Shown one piece after another: positions 7,301 through 14,745 of a DNA stretch of 14,747 nucleotides. The translations under genes were made by a program, and so were the position numbers. Each line of letters begins with the position of its first letter. The first letter of the stretch is position 1. The notes below the pieces were generated by a model. That model saw only the letters and a program-made list of their open reading frames with translations, made no database searches and had not been told where the DNA came from. Location of the stretch: positions 1 through 14,747 of the forward strand of contig JAEYXI010000515.1 of the NCBI GenBank assembly GCA_023428515.1. Reading direction: 5' to 3'. This DNA is from Pseudomonadota bacterium. Lineage in GTDB: Bacteria > Pseudomonadota > Alphaproteobacteria > Rhizobiales > Rhizobiaceae.

Positions 7301-10300
7301 TGAAGCTCTTTCAGCAGGAGATAAACGAGTTATTCCTTTTGTTGAACGTGCAGCAAATAATACTAGACTATAGATAAAGAATAATACAGGAGATAAATCA
7401 ATTGATAGTGTGTTAAACTCATAGTATCTCTACCTTGATCGGACTATATCTTCAATTAAAAACAAAGTACCTTTAATTGTCTCGTGCATAGTCTCTGAAG
7501 ATTCCTTAATTAACTTAATCTATATTAGCTTAATAAAAGGTTTTCCTGCTGATTGTCTTATTTAAATTAAAAAGAGTTTCCAGCAATTCGCGAGATTTTA
7601 GAATGACATTTATTTTACTTTATCATTCAGGCACAATAGCAGCTGGTGTTTGCATAGGATTTGCCATTATATAGTTGTCACTATCACCTAAAACATTAGG
7701 CATAAAGAAAACAAATGAACTTAAACCAAAAATAAAGATGAAAATAGTGATTAAATCTTTAAATAAGTAATAAGGCGCAAATGTTATTCTATCATAATTA
7801 CCTGAAACACCTAAAGGATTACTTGAACCCGCTGTATCATGAAGCGCTATTAAATGCATTAAAACTAAAGCTACTAATATAAAAGGTAAAAGATAATGTA
7901 ATGCAAAAAATCTATTTAAAGTTGCATTATTCACAGAAAAACCTCCTCATATGACGATTAATTTCGTATAATATTTAATTTATACTTTACACCTTTTGAG
8001 GTGTATTTAGACTATTTCTTAAACCTTCTTTAAGGAAGATTTTGGGGGTATCGTGTTGAGCTTATTGTTGGTATAACTCACTCATTAGTCGTTGAACGCG
8101 CTTAATCCTTTTATATATACCGAATTAAGTTTCGCTACAAATAATTTAATAAAGCGGAGGTTATTTATTTATTAAATGTCCTTGTAATTTTCCCCATTAT
8201 GCCTCTAAAAATAATTAATTATCTTTAAGGAGCCCATTACGATTATTAATTTATGTTTAGGATATGACAAACTATCTACAAAATTATTCTGGATAGTTTA
8301 ATTTACTATAACGTGAACTTTCACGCAAATTATTTAATCATTTTTCATACTGTATGTATTTTAATCCAACTAAAGGATGTAAACCCAAAAATGAAAAATA
8401 ATTTATAACTTTTTGTATATCAGATTTAGAACTAACTCCAAATTGATTATAGTTATTTGTACTATCTATTTTTCTATTTGTTGAAAATATCAATTTAAAG
8501 GCTTCAAATAAATTAGAATGTATTCTTTGTTTTAATTGAAAACAACCATCATTATTTTTTTTAATAAAAAAAGAACCTTCTGAGCATGTAAATCCTACAA
8601 TTCAATTTTTAAAAAAAGGTAATAATGTATAATCTATCGGATATTTAGGTATTTCAAACACAAAAGGTATATGGTTAAGATCTGGAATTTCACTTTGTAA
8701 TTTGATATCATTTCTTAATATATATATAGCTAAATTGAATTGATCCATTCTAGTATTAGTTAAAAAAAATATATTATTATAGATAAATAAAGGAAATAAT
8801 ACTTCTTGTAGATCAGTTTTATTAATAACTAATTTACAAGTAGGGCTTTTTAAATCTTTATAAATATTAATTTTACCTAATTTTAAAACAGAATGTATAT
8901 ATTCTAAAGTAGAAATATCTTCTAAGTGTAATGATATAACTAGTTTCATAGTTATAAACCCTTTTGGTGTTTTACTTATCTGAATAAACCCGTCTCCATC
9001 AATTAATCCAGCTAAAAAAGCTAAAAAAGATGAAGGAATCATAATATATTCTTGTTTATCTAATCTTATATTTTTATTACTTTTTTTTAAAGCATTCTTA
9101 TGAATAATACCTATTGTAGGTAAAGAAACTTCCTTAGTAAAAACTTTTGAATATAATAGATATTTGTGCGTAAAAAATAAAAAAATAAAACCTAAACATA
9201 AATTAATAATGATATTTGTTGACTCAACTACGTCCGTACCAATTCATGGTATGGCACTAATTAGATTAGTAATACAAAAATTACTTTAAGGTAGCTAAGC
9301 GAAAAAAAACTTATAAAAAAAAGCAAATCTAAAATTTATACTAGAAATTCACATTAAAAGAAGAATAAGCTTTTATTCTGCAACGCGTCCCTTCAGGTCG
9401 ATTGAGCTACAACTAAACCTTCTTTATTTTTAACTGGTTTACCGTCATTTAATCTTATTGTTATAGTATAATTGCTAACACGTAAAGACTTAGCACAAGA
9501 TGTACCGCTTGTAAAATAACTAACAGTACCGTTTAAAAAATATACTTTTATAACATATGTGGATCTTATATATTTATTTTCATAAATAATCCTAGCTCTT
9601 CCTTCTGAATCTATACTAATTAATGTGACGGATTGAATTAATAAATCTAATTCAAATTGAGTATTAATATCCAAAATTTTAGGGCTAGGGTTAGTAGATA
9701 ATCTATTATCGTTCATAGTATTGCTTAATTTTATCATTAATTCTTTTCCATTATCTGTTAAGTATTTACCTTGAAAAATTAACATAGCTAATGTTTTAAA
9801 GTCTAAAAAATCTTTATACTTTTTAGTTCTAAACTCTAAACTCTCTAAATAAGGAATAAGAATATTGTAAACAAAATCAATTTGAGTAATATCTAATAAA
9901 GACACAGCTCTATGACCATTATTACTTTTTTTATCGATAATATTAATCAATTTAGTTGTACTACCTAATAGATAAGAGTGTTCATCCAATAAATTTAAAA
10001 GAAATTCACGTATTTTCAATAAAAAGTTTTTATTTATTGTAGTAGTAACAAGAGAAAAATGAATAGACATTTCATGTTTACTTAAATAAAAGGTTCCATC
10101 ACCTTCTAAAAATCCTACGAGATAATTACCAGTAATATTTATAATATGATCTTTAGGTAAATCAAAGACTACTCTTTTAGAATTCATACCTTCTTTTATT
10201 CTTATTATATTTGAATATAAATCATGTACAACCCATTCGCTAGACTTACGATTTTTAAACATAAAAAATGCATTTTTAAAATCCAAATAGTCTAAATGTT

Positions 10301-13300
10301 TGGTAGTATTTAATGTAAATTTATCAAATATAGGTATTATTACTCTTTCAATATCATTTAATTGTGAAACAGTAAATACTATAACATCTCTGAGTTTAAT
10401 CTACCACATTTCAATATATTTTTAATATATTCTAAAACTTCACGATCATCTTTATGATTATCTTAATATTTAATATTTATATAATTTAATAATATACAGC
10501 TATAATCGTATCCTGCCGTACTTAGTCTACGGTTAGTATTAACTATTCTTTCTATTTCTATTCATTTCTTCTTTAATAGCTAATATTTGGTCTAATCCTT
10601 TTTGAGTTAAATGTCCTTTATCTTTCATAATATTTGCAATTTTAATAAAATCCAAATAATTTAATCTTTTATCCCCATGCAGAGCATACTTTGCGTAAAA
10701 AGGTATAATTATATTAACTATGTCATCAAATTTTGAGATTATTAAAGTTTTAATATATTCATTACTATTAACTAAGTTACCGCAATTTAAGTTTAAAATA
10801 ATTAAAGTTAAAAGATCTTTATCTTTTTCGTGTTGAGATATTTGGAATTTCAATTTCACACCTATTCCTAGCTTATTGTCGGGTTTATTTTGAACATGAA
10901 TTATGAAAGATCCTTCCGCTTCTGTAAACCCCGCTATTCAATAAGGGTCTAATTGATTAGGTAACATCACATGTGAGGTAGGACTAACAATTGGTTTAAT
11001 ATCAGGAAAACTTTCGGCTAAAACTTCAGTTAATCCTTTACGCATAGTAGCCTTTATAGCTAAAACTTTATAAAACCCGGCGTCAGTAAGATGTTCTTTT
11101 TTACTCATAATTAAAGCTACCATTTTAAATAATTCGAAATCTTCACGTTTTTTGGATAATAAAGGATACTTATCAAAAAAAGGTATTAAAACATTAACAA
11201 TTTCAGATAAAGAGGAAACGTTAAAAGAACAAGAATCAGAGTGGCCCTTATAAATACCTCCAATATTACCTAAATTCTCTCTAATTTTAATCAATAAGTT
11301 TTTATCGTTAGAATGTAAATGAATTTGGAAACTAAGAGAAATAAATCAGCCTAATTTCATTTTTTTGCTTCTTCTAATAGTAATAGAAAAACAACCTTCT
11401 CCATCTACAAATCCTGTAATATATTGAGGGTTTAATGTATAAATATCATTAGATTCTAACAATTTAGTATTCGCTTTTAAAGTAGATATTCTTTTACGAA
11501 AGTCTCTTAGTCTTCACAAAGTAATACATATATACCTTTAATTCGTTATAGCTATAAAATTATTTTAGTGCAGTTATGCTTCACTAAGTAGAAAATATTA
11601 AAGATAAGTATTTATTTATGTTGTATAAAATAAATTAACATAAATAAAATAGTCTATTTACTCAGTGCTTCGCACTGAAAATGCAAAGTAATTCTAAAAA
11701 CAAATTCAAAACCTGATACTTCTTCTTTTTCATTTTTTCTAGTTCGGATCAACAGATCTGATTCTGCTTCACAAAGGCCTACAAATCATTCAATAAATTT
11801 AATATCAACACCTAAAGGTGTTGGTAATTCTCTATGGACATCGTTTAATTCAGAGTTCACGGCGATTTCACCACAACAATTTGAATTTATATTTTTGATA
11901 TTATCACTCTTGCTAAAATTAATAGTATATAATAAAAAAGAATATATAACTCCTGCGGAAAGCACTACTGAATAAAATAAGTCAAAATAAAATTTTGAAC
12001 TTATTTCAAACGACGATATTAAAAAAGTAATACATTAAACCTTTGTATTTAATTGCAGCTTAATGCAAGCTAAAATTAACTGCACTAAAATAATTGTCTT
12101 AAAGGTGGAGACGCGACCCTCCAGGCGTTAAATTTCTTCAACGGATCGGACTATATCTTCATTTAATTTTATAATATATTAAAAATAAATGTACCATGTA
12201 TAGTCTCTGAAGATTCCTTATTTAAGGCTTCCCTGCTGATTGTCTTTTGTGTAAAACCAAAAGAAGATTTTCCAGCAATTTATGGTATTTTATAACAGCT
12301 ATTACTTCGCATGTTTAACTGTTGCACCTCATAAACTCATTTGACCATAGGGTAAAACATACAAATATACTTAATATAAATTAAAAGACATTTATAAAAA
12401 GCTAGAATAACTTTGAATTCGTATATTCTATTAGTCATATTATATAACTAAATATTCCGACTGTGCATTAAGCATCATTTCAGATACCCATTAGTGACCC
12501 AGCCTGTCGCGATCATATAAATAACCGACGATCTCTAACTTTTAGTTCTATATTTTATTAAGGTTAGCCTTTATCTAAATAAAACAAAACTTAAAATTCT
12601 TTGATCGTATTCACTAACATTGCCAAAGAAATTTAAACATTTCTTCAATAGCCCTGTCGGGCTATTCTACTTTACTTTTTATTTTTTTTTATAAATTGCA
12701 TAAAAAGTTTTACTCGTAGGACTATAATTAAAATTCAAACCTACAACAACATTTAAATATATTTAACAATTCAACGTCTTCTTAATATCTTTTTTGGTGT
12801 TTGTAAAGCCCGAGATATGGTTTTTGGAGAACAACCTAAAGATTTAGATGCCTCTGTTATACTAGGAAATTCACCATATACTGTATAGTCCATGTTATAA
12901 ACTAGTATAGCTTTATAACTCTTTTTCATATTTTGAATACCCTCTTCTGAGTAAATAGGTTTGATTCTATTTAAAGCAGATTGTTTCATTGCTTCAAGAG
13001 TACTGGGAGAAAAGCTTTTACCTTTATTTAAACTACCAATAGCTAGTCTACGCTCTTCACTATAACTAGTTTTCATTTTTAATCTAGTAGTTTCGTTATG
13101 TTTATAACCAAAACTTGAACCCGCTTCAGTTAATATATTATAATTGGGTAATAAAGATTTTAGGTAAAAGTCTTCCAAATCCAATAATTTTTTATTATTT
13201 TCTTTGTTTACTATCTCAGGAAACAACTCTAAAACTAAAAATGCAAAAGAAGATACACCATGTTTCTTTACTGCATTTTTAACTACTTTACTACCATGAA

Positions 13301-14075
13301 AATTGAATAAATGATTAGAAAATCTAGCATAGAATCTACCCGTGGAAGCTGATCCTATATAATAATCCAGAGTAACTTTATTTAAAATTAAATAAATACC
13401 ACTAAGACCTCGAGTATCATTCAAAACTCTAGATTTAACAGTTTTATCAGATAAATCTTCATATATAAAAACGGGATTAAGGTTTTTTTCGGATATGAAT
13501 TTCGTTAACTCTTCACTAATTAACCTACCCGGAGAGGTTACAGAAAAATGTCTTATTCCTATCGCATTTGATTTATTTACACTTATAAAAGTACTAGGTC
13601 TAGTGTAATAAGAGTTGAATTTATTTATATTGTTGTTGTTGTTGCTATGATTGAATTCAAATCATTTTGGGCTATTTGACAAACCCAGGAAACCTGTACC
13701 CATCATAAGTATAAGTATTACTGTACCTATAGCTCAAACTAATGTTCTTGGAGCTCTGTATGACCCATAGTACATACCTCTTCCTATGTGTAAGTACACT
13801 AAAAAGAAGAAAGCTGATGCTGTATTACTATGTAAATAACGGATCAATCAACCATTCGATACGTCACGCATAATATGCTCTATAGAATTAAAAGCTTCTA
13901 ATACATTAGGACTATAATGCATCGCTAAGGTAACTCCGGTCACAATTTGAACCACTAAACAAAGTAATAATAGAGAACCGAAGTTTCATAGATAACTTAT
14001 GTTACTAGGTTGTGATGCATCAATAAGATACGAGTTAACTAATTTTAATAAAGGATGACTTTTTAATATTCTCAT
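4269..14075 (-). CDS. cob: Apocytochrome b, five exons
   Basis: Cytochrome b is the haem-bearing, quinol-oxidising core of complex III in the inner membrane. Exons: 14075-13683, 12361-12318, 9274-9222, 7954-7622, 4630-4269. They sum to 1185 nt, an exact 394 codons plus TAG at 4269-4271. ATG at 14075 starts [19 protein letters not shown]. Landmarks: [20 protein letters not shown] (haem region, exon 1), [14 protein letters not shown] (exons 2/3 joint), AIPWIGTDVVEFIWGGFSV (exons 3/4), [13 protein letters not shown] (exon 4), [18 protein letters not shown] (exons 4/5) and LIENTLVDL near the end. Phases across all four joints restore the family sequence without gaps, so boundaries are reliable to the base. 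TGA encodes several conserved Trp. The tail beyond LVDL is a 14-residue extension ([13 protein letters not shown]) that may be acquired. All four introns are group I. Confidence 0.97.
4740..5690 (-). CDS. GIY-YIG homing endonuclease (second insert in cob intron 4)
   Basis: A 316-residue protein with a true ATG at 5690-5688. It has a hydrophobic N-terminus (about residues 5-37), a long spacer, the GIY motif at about 139-141 (DKSGIYLC), YMG at about 152-154, the conserved Arg in NLTKRF, and [11 protein letters not shown]. The catalytic Glu region [10 protein letters not shown] and PEYNIL with the conserved Asn follow, then a [13 protein letters not shown]-type segment and a C-terminal DNA-binding helix-turn-helix ([20 protein letters not shown]). 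All catalytic features are present, so it looks functional. It ends with AAA GAT CTT TAA, which overlaps the resumed host LAGLIDADG frame, so the insert's 3' joint lies inside or at the last codons of this ORF. The catalytic core is very similar to the GIY-YIG gene at 7195-6458. Confidence 0.92.
   Translation of the reverse strand: MKRITQVLFFVLEHLIKNTVNLLYLFFLLVSQTVVINRETCLRFTKPLRENIVFYFFGRKVELLSGIQFYGLNTYMYNRGYLINKAYFSAQANKINLIKNNLFILRYSTCTSSHTPAVIYSNLESKKSLIYADNRDKSGIYLCRKKINGKIYMGSSVNLTKRFKNYFNESYITRLKDFMIIYKALLAYGYENFTLEILEYCDPASILEREQYYLDTLKPEYNILKVAGSSFGYKHSEEVLLKMKNRIASLDARLKMSEKNHKRQAVIIIDNQKAVSTKFSTMKEAGIFLNISTTMIGKYLKSNKLFKGIYSIKKDL
4748..5912 (-). mobile_element. Insert 2 in the cob intron 4 LAGLIDADG gene (GIY-YIG element)
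   Basis: The stretch between the second and third host pieces. The boundaries are inferred: a joint after AATTT (5913) and before ATCTTT (4747) has 5' T and 3' G as in group I introns, keeps the host frame, and gives [15 protein letters not shown]. Other joints using the shared TTTAG at both ends are possible. I found no convincing P1 or R/S blocks. The 220 nt before the ORF hold CGACGGT/ACCGTCG complementary segments and the hairpin repeat at 5830-5859. It may be an internal intron or an endonuclease gene inserted without one. Confidence 0.6.
5830..5859. repeat. CTTCGTAG hairpin repeat inside intron 4
   Basis: GTGCT, 8-nt loop, AGCAC (5830-5847) is followed by a second GCACTTCGTAGC unit. 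CTTCGTAG occurs at 5837-5844 and 5851-5858, the same word as the spacer cluster at 3528-3585. The element sits about 55 bp inside the second invasion joint. Confidence 0.7.
6383..6397. repeat. CAGTGC-AAG-GCACTG hairpin at a HEG joint
   Basis: A perfect 6-bp stem with a 3-nt loop, exactly where the host LAGLIDADG frame resumes after insert 1. The same stem with a different loop (TTC) occurs at 11663-11677 at the joint in cob intron 2. Confidence 0.8.
6388..7238 (-). mobile_element. Insert 1 in the cob intron 4 LAGLIDADG gene (probable internal group I intron with GIY-YIG ORF)
   Basis: Proposed boundaries: host GGCCAAGT ends at 7239 and host CACTGTAAGA resumes at 6387 after a G. This satisfies the T/G rule and gives GDGQVTVRRSP in frame. 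A P1 helix supports the 5' site: exon GGCCAAGT can pair with GCTTTAGGC (7214-7222) using seven pairs, a 2-nt bulge and a terminal U-G. Near the 3' end TTATAGTC followed by the hairpin TCCTT, 5-nt loop, AAGGA (6402-6416) resembles an S element plus P9. I could not trace a complete core. A CAGTGC, AAG, GCACTG hairpin covers the 3' joint. Confidence 0.6.
6458..7195 (-). CDS. GIY-YIG homing endonuclease (first insert in cob intron 4)
   Basis: The frame is open from 7195 (after TAA at 7196-7198) to the stop at 6458. No ATG precedes the domain, so an alternative start or fusion is needed; the next ATG at 6955 would remove the GIY motif. Domains: [21 protein letters not shown] (GIY and YVG), DLRKRL with the catalytic Arg, [11 protein letters not shown], the Glu-containing [31 protein letters not shown] (NUMOD-like), and a C-terminal helix-turn-helix [19 protein letters not shown]. 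One TGA is read as Trp. It is clearly paralogous to the gene at 5690-4740. It sits inside a LAGLIDADG gene and appears intact apart from the unclear start. Confidence 0.88.
7955..9221 (-). mobile_element. cob intron 3, group I (1267 bp)
   Basis: Exon 3 ends GAGT (9222) and the intron ends AATCG (7955). Joining T with TC restores the Phe of VVEFIWGG. Most of the intron is an ORF in frame with exon 3. The ribozyme core lies 3' of it, with a textbook R element GTTCAACGACTA at 8086-8097. The insertion site and ORF type match the Aspergillus nidulans cob intron that encodes I-AniI. Confidence 0.92.
8284..9221 (-). CDS. I-AniI-like LAGLIDADG endonuclease/maturase
   Basis: This ORF of about 312 codons is fused in frame to cob exon 3. 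After a 60-residue leader with a hydrophobic stretch (about residues 5-20), motif 1 [11 protein letters not shown] lies at about 70-80 and motif 2 [13 protein letters not shown] at about 206-218, with acidic residues Asp and Glu in the active positions. The C-terminal block [18 protein letters not shown] matches the end of I-AniI in pattern. Known members cut the intronless cob allele and also help their own intron fold. Two Trp are encoded by TGA, so the frame appears broken only if the wrong code is used. It looks complete and functional, and it is the only LAGLIDADG HEG in cob not invaded by another element. Confidence 0.93.
10539..11537 (-). CDS. LAGLIDADG homing endonuclease B (inside gene A)
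   Basis: Open from 11537, after TAA at 11538-11540, to the stop at 10539, up to 332 codons. No ATG precedes motif 1, so the start is probably a non-ATG codon (ATT or TTG near 11525). Motif 1 is [20 protein letters not shown] (about 11390-11440) and motif 2 is [20 protein letters not shown] (about 10890-10945), each with its acidic residue. [20 protein letters not shown] and [20 protein letters not shown] are the paired repeats following each motif, as in the cox1 intron 1 protein, which shares the HLT...G...I.KA.M signature. The protein appears complete and belongs to a different LAGLIDADG subfamily from host gene A. It is probably the most recent arrival in this intron. Confidence 0.9.
11558..11576. 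repeat. 19-bp inverted repeat, copy 1
   Basis: AATTATTTTAGTGCAGTTA here is the exact reverse complement of 12077-12095. In the minus-strand transcript the two copies could pair perfectly and enclose the N-terminal half of LAGLIDADG gene A. Confidence 0.85.
11611..11648. repeat. 12-bp hairpin with 14-nt loop
   Basis: TTTATTTATGTT pairs perfectly with AACATAAATAAA. It lies in the insert upstream of LAGLIDADG gene B and may be a peripheral stem of the inner element. Confidence 0.7.
11662..11678. repeat. TCAGTGC-TTC-GCACTGA hairpin at a HEG joint
   Basis: A perfect 7-bp stem with a 3-nt loop, immediately after the last host codon of LAGLIDADG gene A. It overlaps the candidate internal guide sequence at 11668-11675. 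Its core stem CAGTGC/GCACTG is identical to that at 6383-6397. Confidence 0.85.
12077..12095. repeat. 19-bp inverted repeat, copy 2
   Basis: Exact reverse complement of 11558-11576, located between the ribozyme core of cob intron 2 and LAGLIDADG gene A. Confidence 0.85.
12647..12666. repeat. 8-bp GC-rich hairpin in cob intron 1
   Basis: AATAGCCC, TGTC, GGGCTATT is a perfect stem about 105 bp beyond the GIY-YIG stop codon. It may be a peripheral stem of the intron. Confidence 0.75.
12771..13682 (-). CDS. GIY-YIG homing endonuclease of cob intron 1
   Basis: About 303 codons read in frame from cob exon 1 with no separate start needed. After an Asn-rich linker and about 80 residues of leader comes [10 protein letters not shown] (GIY at about 95-97), DYYIG (about 108-110), [12 protein letters not shown] with the catalytic Arg, [26 protein letters not shown] with the Glu and Asn, then [22 protein letters not shown]-type repeats follow, and a C-terminal helix-turn-helix [19 protein letters not shown]. 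It ends LRRR and a stop at 12771. It would make a nick or double-strand break in intronless cob to drive homing. It is complete, and distinct in sequence from the two GIY-YIG genes in intron 4. Confidence 0.93.
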
Positions 14076-14643
14076 GTGTGTTTGTTTTTTTTTTTAAGAT
14101 GGAAATTAATAAAGATCATTAAACCTAACGACAAACCCTACTGCAGAATTCCAATCTAAAACTTTATAATATATTATTATATTTAAAAGTAGTTTTATTT
14201 TAATATTAATGTACTAAATCCTAAATCTATAACCATATGATAAGGTATTGCATATTTTATTACACAAATATTAGTAGCATATGATTGAATTAGACGTTTA
14301 GCTCCCCACCTCTTACCCGTATATTATTTCATACAATGTTTAGATTGCATTAAAATACACTTCCAATTAACTTAATTACTCCGCCTTTATATATTAGGTC
14401 TGCTTAGCTAAACGTAATATATAACAAGAAGGAGTCATCGTACCACAAATATAACTAACTACAGTTAGTCAACCAACCAGCAGCCCAGACCTTTTATTAA
14501 ATAAAAATTACCATTTTTTTTTATAAGTGAATATTATACTTGTCATATTTTTATTATATTTTATTTTTATGAAACTATATACAACACAACACATGATATT
14601 ATCACTAATATATAACAGATAACCTTTACATAAATAGGTTCTA
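14076..14643. other. Region upstream of cob, no gene seen
   Basis: AT-rich spacer and probable cob 5' untranslated region. I found no cloverleaf and no credible frame. A 10-bp inverted repeat, ACGTTTAGCT at 14294-14303 and AGCTAAACGT at 14406-14415, encloses the GC-richer part. No promoter consensus could be assigned. Confidence 0.5.
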
Positions 14644-14745
14644 TTAAAGGAAAACTCCGGGGGAATGCGATATTATAAGATGATATCCGATAAAGCTTTT
14701 AATATTATCTCTATTAGACTGATATCCGTATCCGGGTCCAGGTCC
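14644..14745 (-). CDS. Possible C-terminal end of an ORF running off the right edge
   Basis: A minus-strand frame open at the window edge reads GPGPGYGYQSNRDN, then IGYHLIISHSPGVFL and stop (33 residues). A second frame, open from 14747, reads LDLDPDTDISLIEIILKALS and then stops shortly after. Both arise from degenerate hexamers (GGACCT, GGACCC, GGATAC, GGATAT). The neighbouring gene in related genomes would be nad5, but neither tail is recognisable as nad5. Confidence 0.25.
   Translation of the reverse strand, partial: GPGPGYGYQSNRDNIKSFIGYHLIISHSPGVFL

Larger units (their letters stand above)
4684..7429 (-). pseudogene. LAGLIDADG homing endonuclease split into three pieces
   Basis: One single-chain LAGLIDADG gene can be reassembled from three parts. 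Part 1 (7429-7232): hydrophobic leader [17 protein letters not shown], then [20 protein letters not shown] and motif [11 protein letters not shown]. Part 2 (about 6387-5913): [18 protein letters not shown] through [16 protein letters not shown], then a frameshift at about 5990 and [18 protein letters not shown]. Part 3 (about 4747-4684): [20 protein letters not shown] and a stop. The two gaps each contain a complete GIY-YIG gene. In part 2 the frame is lost (MFT followed directly by DKFNLKC, with a few bases missing), so even perfect removal of both inserts would not restore the protein. The host endonuclease is therefore probably dead, unless the frameshift is bypassed. Confidence 0.88.
4631..7621 (-). 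mobile_element. cob intron 4, composite group I intron (2991 bp)
   Basis: The splice sites are exact by frame and chemistry: exon 4 ends TGAT and the intron ends in G (4631). P1 is strong: exon GAATGAT pairs 7 bp with GTCATTC (7601-7607), ending in the required U-G pair. Core blocks follow immediately: P GAATTGCTGGAAACTC (about 7573-7588), Q GACAATCAGCAGG (about 7546-7558), R TTCAGAGACTA (7489-7499), S AAGATATAGTCC (7441-7452). The ribozyme core is therefore at the 5' end and the whole ORF region follows it. That region is a LAGLIDADG gene split into three pieces by two GIY-YIG inserts. Confidence 0.93.
10462..11680 (-). mobile_element. Internal intron-like insert in LAGLIDADG gene A (twintron candidate)
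   Basis: The insert of about 1.2 kb carries LAGLIDADG gene B. Its 5' joint has an 8-bp P1: host CTTTGCAT (11681-11688) pairs with GTGCGAAG (11668-11675) across a 5-nt loop, with U-G at the last host base. Its 3' end is inferred at TTAAG (10462). No full P/Q/R/S core was found. A 5-bp hairpin CCGTA/TACGG (10516-10532) and a 12-bp hairpin (11611-11648) may be parts of it. With these ends the host frame is not exactly restored. Confidence 0.65.
9354..12034 (-). pseudogene. LAGLIDADG homing endonuclease A, split by an inserted HEG
   Basis: The N-terminal piece (12034 to 11681) has a hydrophobic leader ([17 protein letters not shown]), motif 1 [18 protein letters not shown] and [11 protein letters not shown], where host sequence stops. 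The C-terminal piece resumes near 10459 with [18 protein letters not shown]. It shows one frameshift at about 10388-10392, then continues [18 protein letters not shown], motif 2 [16 protein letters not shown] (about 10090-10135) and a C-terminal helix-turn-helix-like segment, ending at 9354 after a TGA Trp. The two halves fit end to end (RITLH then HKDD), the expected order for one two-motif enzyme. Because of the frameshift and the insert it is probably inactive unless the inner element is spliced out and the shift tolerated. No ATG is found in the leader. Confidence 0.85.
9275..12317 (-). mobile_element. cob intron 2, composite group I intron (3043 bp)
   Basis: Exon 2 ends ACAGT (12318) and the intron ends TTTTTG (9275); joining restores GTT ATT of GATVITNL. 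P1: exon ACAGT pairs with GCTGT (12295-12299), with U-G at the splice site. The core follows directly: P GATTTTCCAGCAATT on the plus strand (12266-12280), Q about 12228-12241, R TTCAGAGACTA (12201-12211), S AAGATATAGTCC (12148-12159). The ORF region lies 3' of the core and consists of a LAGLIDADG gene interrupted by a second LAGLIDADG element. Confidence 0.93.
12362..13682 (-). mobile_element. cob intron 1, group I (1321 bp)
   Basis: Exon 1 ends CTGGGT (13683) and the intron ends TTTG (12362); the join restores FLGYVLPYG. P1 is a compact hairpin: exon TGGGT pairs with GCCCA (13668-13672), with U-G at the splice site. The GIY-YIG ORF follows, and the ribozyme core lies 3' of it (about 12440-12560), including the block GGGTCACTAATGGG and TGCACAGTCGG on the minus strand. 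An 8-bp hairpin AATAGCCC, TGTC, GGGCTATT (12647-12666) lies between ORF and core. Confidence 0.92.

Noticed and set aside
7232..7429. An extra cob exon between the intron 4 core and the LAGLIDADG region, because the core ends so early
   Set aside because: Exon 4 (PEW plus T) and exon 5 (AT plus LLPFYAI) join perfectly, leaving no cytochrome b residues to encode.
9222..9274. Exon 3 as part of the intron 2 or intron 3 ORF rather than cob
   Set aside because: Its translation ([17 protein letters not shown]) is conserved cytochrome b sequence and its phase fits both neighbouring exons.
14290..14420. Possible tRNA gene upstream of cob
   Set aside because: No acceptor pairing and no T arm could be found on either strand.
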